Source of the DNA: Bacillota bacterium | GTDB lineage: Bacteria > Bacillota > Bacilli > Paenibacillales > NBRC-103111 | Assembly (NCBI GenBank): GCA_023393235.1 | Contig: JAEWMH010000047.1 | Location: 1 to 64,000, forward strand | Direction of reading: 5' to 3' | Length of the DNA stretch: 64,000 bases | Shown here: positions 61,332 to 64,000 of the stretch, piece after piece | Layout of the letters: every line of letters begins with the position of its first letter | Position numbering within the stretch: the first letter of the stretch is position 1 | The notes under the pieces: generated by a model | The model's database searches: none | What the model saw: only the letters and a program-made list of their open reading frames with translations | Told to the model about the DNA's origin: nothing | Made by a program: the position numbers and the translations under genes

Positions 61332-62222
61332 ATGTCCTGGAATCAGAACAAAAAGGAAGCAGTGGTCGGCTGGCTGTTTCTTGCGCCGGAGGCCATCGGA
61401 ATTGTGTCCCTGGCTATATTTCCGCTGGTTTTTTCGCTGGTATTGAGCTTTACCGATTGGAATCTGGCAGGCGGCTTCGAAGCCATGCATTGGGTGGGTT
61501 TGGATAATTTCACCCGGATGCTGGACGATTCCAAGTTTATCAAGGCGCTGCAGAATAATCTCTTGTTTACGGCGGTCACTGTTCCATGCGGATTAATCAC
61601 GGCCATGATTATGGCGGTTGTGGTGCATACGAAGCTGTATGCCAAGGATTTATTCAAGATTTTGTTCTTCATCCCGTATATTTGCTCCACAGTGGCCATT
61701 GCCGCCGTGTGGGCCGCCCTGTATCATCCATCCAACGGTCCAATCAACCAGCTCCTGCGGCAAATCGGGTTCGAACATCCTCCACTCTGGCTGGCGGATA
61801 CCAAATATGCCATTGTCGCCATTATGATCATTTCCATCTGGCAGGGGCTGGGGTATCAGATGATCATTTTCCTGGCGGGATTAACCCAAATTCCGGAGGA
61901 TATGTACGAATCGGCTGATATCGACGGCGCAACCGGCATCGAAAAGTTCTGGCATATCACTGTTCCGCTGTTGGCCCCCACCACTTTATTTTTGACCATT
62001 ACGACCATCATCGGGTCCTTTAAAGTGTTCGACATCATCAAATTCCTGACGGACGGTGGCCCCAACGACGCTTCAACTGTATTGGTGTACCGCATCTATG
62101 AGGAGGGTTTTATCAATTTTAACATGGGCTATGCCTCTGCACTTTCTTGGGTTCTGTTTGTCCTGGTCATAGCGGTATCATCTGTTACCTGGATCGTCCA
62201 AAGTAAAGAAAAAACGGCATAA
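61332..62222 (+). CDS. Sugar ABC permease, MalF/UgpA type (third importer)
   Basis: Permease of 296 residues with six membrane segments; the ATPase-docking motif is ESADIDGATGIEKFWHITVP. ATG 61332 lies 9 bases after AGGAGG; the TTG at 61323 is in frame but directly touches that site. It heads a permease-permease-binding protein operon without an ATPase gene. Unlike the LplB-type permeases earlier in the window it belongs to the ordinary CUT1 sugar class. Confidence 0.91.
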   Translation: MSWNQNKKEAVVGWLFLAPEAIGIVSLAIFPLVFSLVLSFTDWNLAGGFEAMHWVGLDNFTRMLDDSKFIKALQNNLLFTAVTVPCGLITAMIMAVVVHTKLYAKDLFKILFFIPYICSTVAIAAVWAALYHPSNGPINQLLRQIGFEHPPLWLADTKYAIVAIMIISIWQGLGYQMIIFLAGLTQIPEDMYESADIDGATGIEKFWHITVPLLAPTTLFLTITTIIGSFKVFDIIKFLTDGGPNDASTVLVYRIYEEGFINFNMGYASALSWVLFVLVIAVSSVTWIVQSKEKTA

Positions 62223-62234
62223 GGGGGAATAAAG

Positions 62235-63071
62235 ATGAAGCGTATCAAGAAAGAATACAGCAGACTGGTTTTGACCGCATTGTTCGGCGTTTTATCGATC
62301 TTGTTCGTGATCCCCCTGGTGTGGATGCTCTCAGCATCGGCCAAGGTGGAGCGGGACGTGATGGCGTATCCCATTCAATGGATTCCCCCGGAATGGAATT
62401 GGGTGGAGAACTTCCACAAGGTATGGCTGGAGAATGTGCCGTTTTCCTTGTACTATATGAACTCGCTGAAGCTGGCTGTCGCCACCACAGCGGCAACCTT
62501 GCTCTTTTCCTCCATGGCAGCGTTTTCCCTCTCCAAGCTCAACGCTCCTGGAAAAAGTATTATGTTCGGCGTGATGATGTCGTTTATGATTATTCCGGAG
62601 CAGGCAACCCTGGTGCCCCGGTTCATTATGATCAAGTGGCTGGGTTTGTACAATTCACATGAGGGCCTTATATTGATGATGATGTTCTCCATGTATTTTA
62701 CCTTCCTGATGCGGCAGTTTATGATGGGCATCCACAATGATTTCATCGAAGCGGCGAAGATTGACGGCGCCGGATACTTGAGAATCTACGCGGGCATTAT
62801 GCTGCCCTTATGCAAGCCTATTCTCGCCACCGCCGGTATTATCAAATTCATCTGGAACTGGAATGATTACCAGAATCCCCTGATCTTCCTGTTTAACAAG
62901 AAGCTGTTTCCGCTGCCGCTGGGGATCCAGTCGTTCCGGCAGGAGTTTTCCGATAACGTTTCCCTGATGATGATGGCGGCCGTTTCGGCTATCGTTCCCC
63001 TCATGATTGTTTTCGTTATTCTGCAGAAGCAGGTCATCAACGGCATTACGGTTGGCGGGGTAAAGGGATAA
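62235..63071 (+). CDS. Sugar ABC permease, MalG/UgpE type (third importer)
   Basis: Permease of 278 residues, partner of the preceding subunit, six membrane segments, docking motif EAAKIDGAGYLRIYAGIMLP near residue 174 and C-terminal GITVGGVKG. AAGGGGGAA precedes ATG 62235. Confidence 0.91.
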   Translation: MKRIKKEYSRLVLTALFGVLSILFVIPLVWMLSASAKVERDVMAYPIQWIPPEWNWVENFHKVWLENVPFSLYYMNSLKLAVATTAATLLFSSMAAFSLSKLNAPGKSIMFGVMMSFMIIPEQATLVPRFIMIKWLGLYNSHEGLILMMMFSMYFTFLMRQFMMGIHNDFIEAAKIDGAGYLRIYAGIMLPLCKPILATAGIIKFIWNWNDYQNPLIFLFNKKLFPLPLGIQSFRQEFSDNVSLMMMAAVSAIVPLMIVFVILQKQVINGITVGGVKG

Positions 63072-63080
63072 CACGGGGAA

Positions 63081-63124
63081 GGTCAAAAAAATGCACGGCA
63101 AATTGCCAAGAATAATGCACGGTA
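63081..63124 (+). promoter_or_regulatory. Third, diverged copy of the operator, before the binding-protein gene
   Basis: GGTCAAAAAAATGCACGGCA resembles the start of segments A and B (GGTCAAAAT.TTACACGG). AATGCACGG occurs twice, 24 bases apart. This suggests an additional, separately controlled promoter for the binding protein within the operon. Confidence 0.45.
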
Positions 63125-63185
63125 TGAAACCGTTCTCAAGCTTATGCTTGGGATGCAGTAAAAATAAAAGATAGGGGATGCCACC

Positions 63186-64000
63186 ATGAAAAAATATTCG
63201 ATTCTGGTTATGCTCTGTATGCTTCTTCTGGTTTCAGCCTGCGGAAAAAGCAGTGATTCCGAAAGCACTGCTGCTTCCTCCACCACTCCCGGTGCCGGAG
63301 CCGGCCAGCAGCAGACGACTCTGAAGGTCTACACCAACGCCAAAGGCAACCCGGATGAGCAGATCATCAAGATCATCGATGCATTCAACAAGCAGAGCAC
63401 CAACATCAAGGTGGAGCATGTCGGGCTGGTGCAGAATAACGATACCCGTGAAATGCTTCAGAAGCTGGACGTTTTGTCCGCCTCCGGGGAGCAGGTGGAT
63501 GTAGTGCTGCTGAATAACGAAGGTTTTGTCCAGGAGCGTGCTGGCAATGGAATGCTCTATCCGCTGGATGAATTCTATAAAGCGAGGAACATTAACCCCA
63601 AGGAAGAATATTTCAGGAACCCCATGTATAACGGCCAATATTACGGTGCTATGACAGACGCCGGCTTCTGGTTCGTCGCGCTGAATGAGAACCATCTGAA
63701 GGCGGCGGGACTGCCGGTGCCGGGCTTTGACTGGACCTGGGATGACTTCAGAACCTACGCCAAGAAGCTGAAGGACAGCGGCGGCAAGGACCGGTTTGGA
63801 GCATACTTCCACACCTTCGGTGAATATGCCAATATTATCGCGTATACGGACTTCCAAAACCCGCAGCTGAAGGAGGACGGCAAGCTTCAGTTTGACCATC
63901 CTAGCTTTGAATACTGGTTCAATATGCGACGGGCCATGGAGAAGGAAGATAAATCGGTAAAGCCCCATGCAGATGTCCTGGCGGCTAAGCAAAATTGGCC
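63186..64000 (+). CDS. Sugar-binding lipoprotein of the third importer (3' end outside window)
   Basis: Extracellular binding protein, family 1 type; 271 residues are visible. The signal peptide ends LLVSAC (lipid Cys near 20), then a Ser/Thr/Gly/Gln-rich linker and a binding fold starting TLKVYTN. An AGGGGATG site precedes ATG 63186. It lies 114 bases after the permease gene with its own operator-like sequence. It probably binds the sulfated or xylosylated oligosaccharide processed by the sulfatase, GH105 and GH43 enzymes. Confidence 0.9.
   Translation, partial: MKKYSILVMLCMLLLVSACGKSSDSESTAASSTTPGAGAGQQQTTLKVYTNAKGNPDEQIIKIIDAFNKQSTNIKVEHVGLVQNNDTREMLQKLDVLSASGEQVDVVLLNNEGFVQERAGNGMLYPLDEFYKARNINPKEEYFRNPMYNGQYYGAMTDAGFWFVALNENHLKAAGLPVPGFDWTWDDFRTYAKKLKDSGGKDRFGAYFHTFGEYANIIAYTDFQNPQLKEDGKLQFDHPSFEYWFNMRRAMEKEDKSVKPHADVLAAKQNW

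Overview
The window looks like the chromosome of a Paenibacillus-type bacterium (Bacillota). The evidence is strong AGGAGG-type ribosome binding sites, several YesM/YesN two-component pairs with AraC output domains, LplB/LplC-type sugar permeases without a local ATPase, an adenine riboswitch, an Mrp antiporter operon and an RsiW homologue. No rRNA, tRNA, phage or CRISPR was seen. The left and right ends cut through a histidine kinase gene and a solute-binding protein gene.

Layout. 0-3.2 kb: a sensor kinase/AraC response regulator pair on the minus strand. 3.4-7.4 kb: a Fur-box-controlled ferric siderophore importer (YclNOPQ type) in visibly more A+T-rich DNA. 7.9-13.8 kb: one 1974-residue secreted enzyme joining a CE12-type rhamnogalacturonan acetylesterase to a PL11 rhamnogalacturonan lyase. 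14.0-24.9 kb: response regulator, kinase, sensory binding protein, membrane-bound AraC regulator and an ABC oligosaccharide importer. 25-28 kb: a broken GH43 gene, a GH120 beta-xylosidase and a divergent AraC regulator. 28.1-36.7 kb: a second, paralogous set of importer plus regulator/kinase/binding protein in the opposite direction.

36.9-53.5 kb is mostly housekeeping: a CzrA-like metal sensor convergent with a CadA-type P-ATPase; adenine deaminase behind an adenine riboswitch; a GntR regulator with an MFS transporter; an Mrp operon with MrpA and MrpB fused and a MITE-like element inserted between mrpD and mrpE; a small membrane protein; a hydrolase; an orphan rsiW; and a Ktr potassium channel subunit. 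53.6-54.5 kb holds a frameshifted gene remnant and a GNAT acetyltransferase.

54.6-64 kb is a second glycan island: AraC regulator, cytoplasmic sulfatase, its radical-SAM maturase (anSME), a GH105 unsaturated uronyl hydrolase, a GH43 beta-xylosidase and another ABC importer. The last two transcription units are preceded by nearly identical promoter/operator segments. Together this reads as import of sulfated, uronic-acid-containing oligosaccharides followed by desulfation and cleavage in the cytoplasm. This locus, the duplicated three-component sensing modules, the giant CE12-PL11 enzyme and the MITE that supplies the end of mrpD are the main points of interest.
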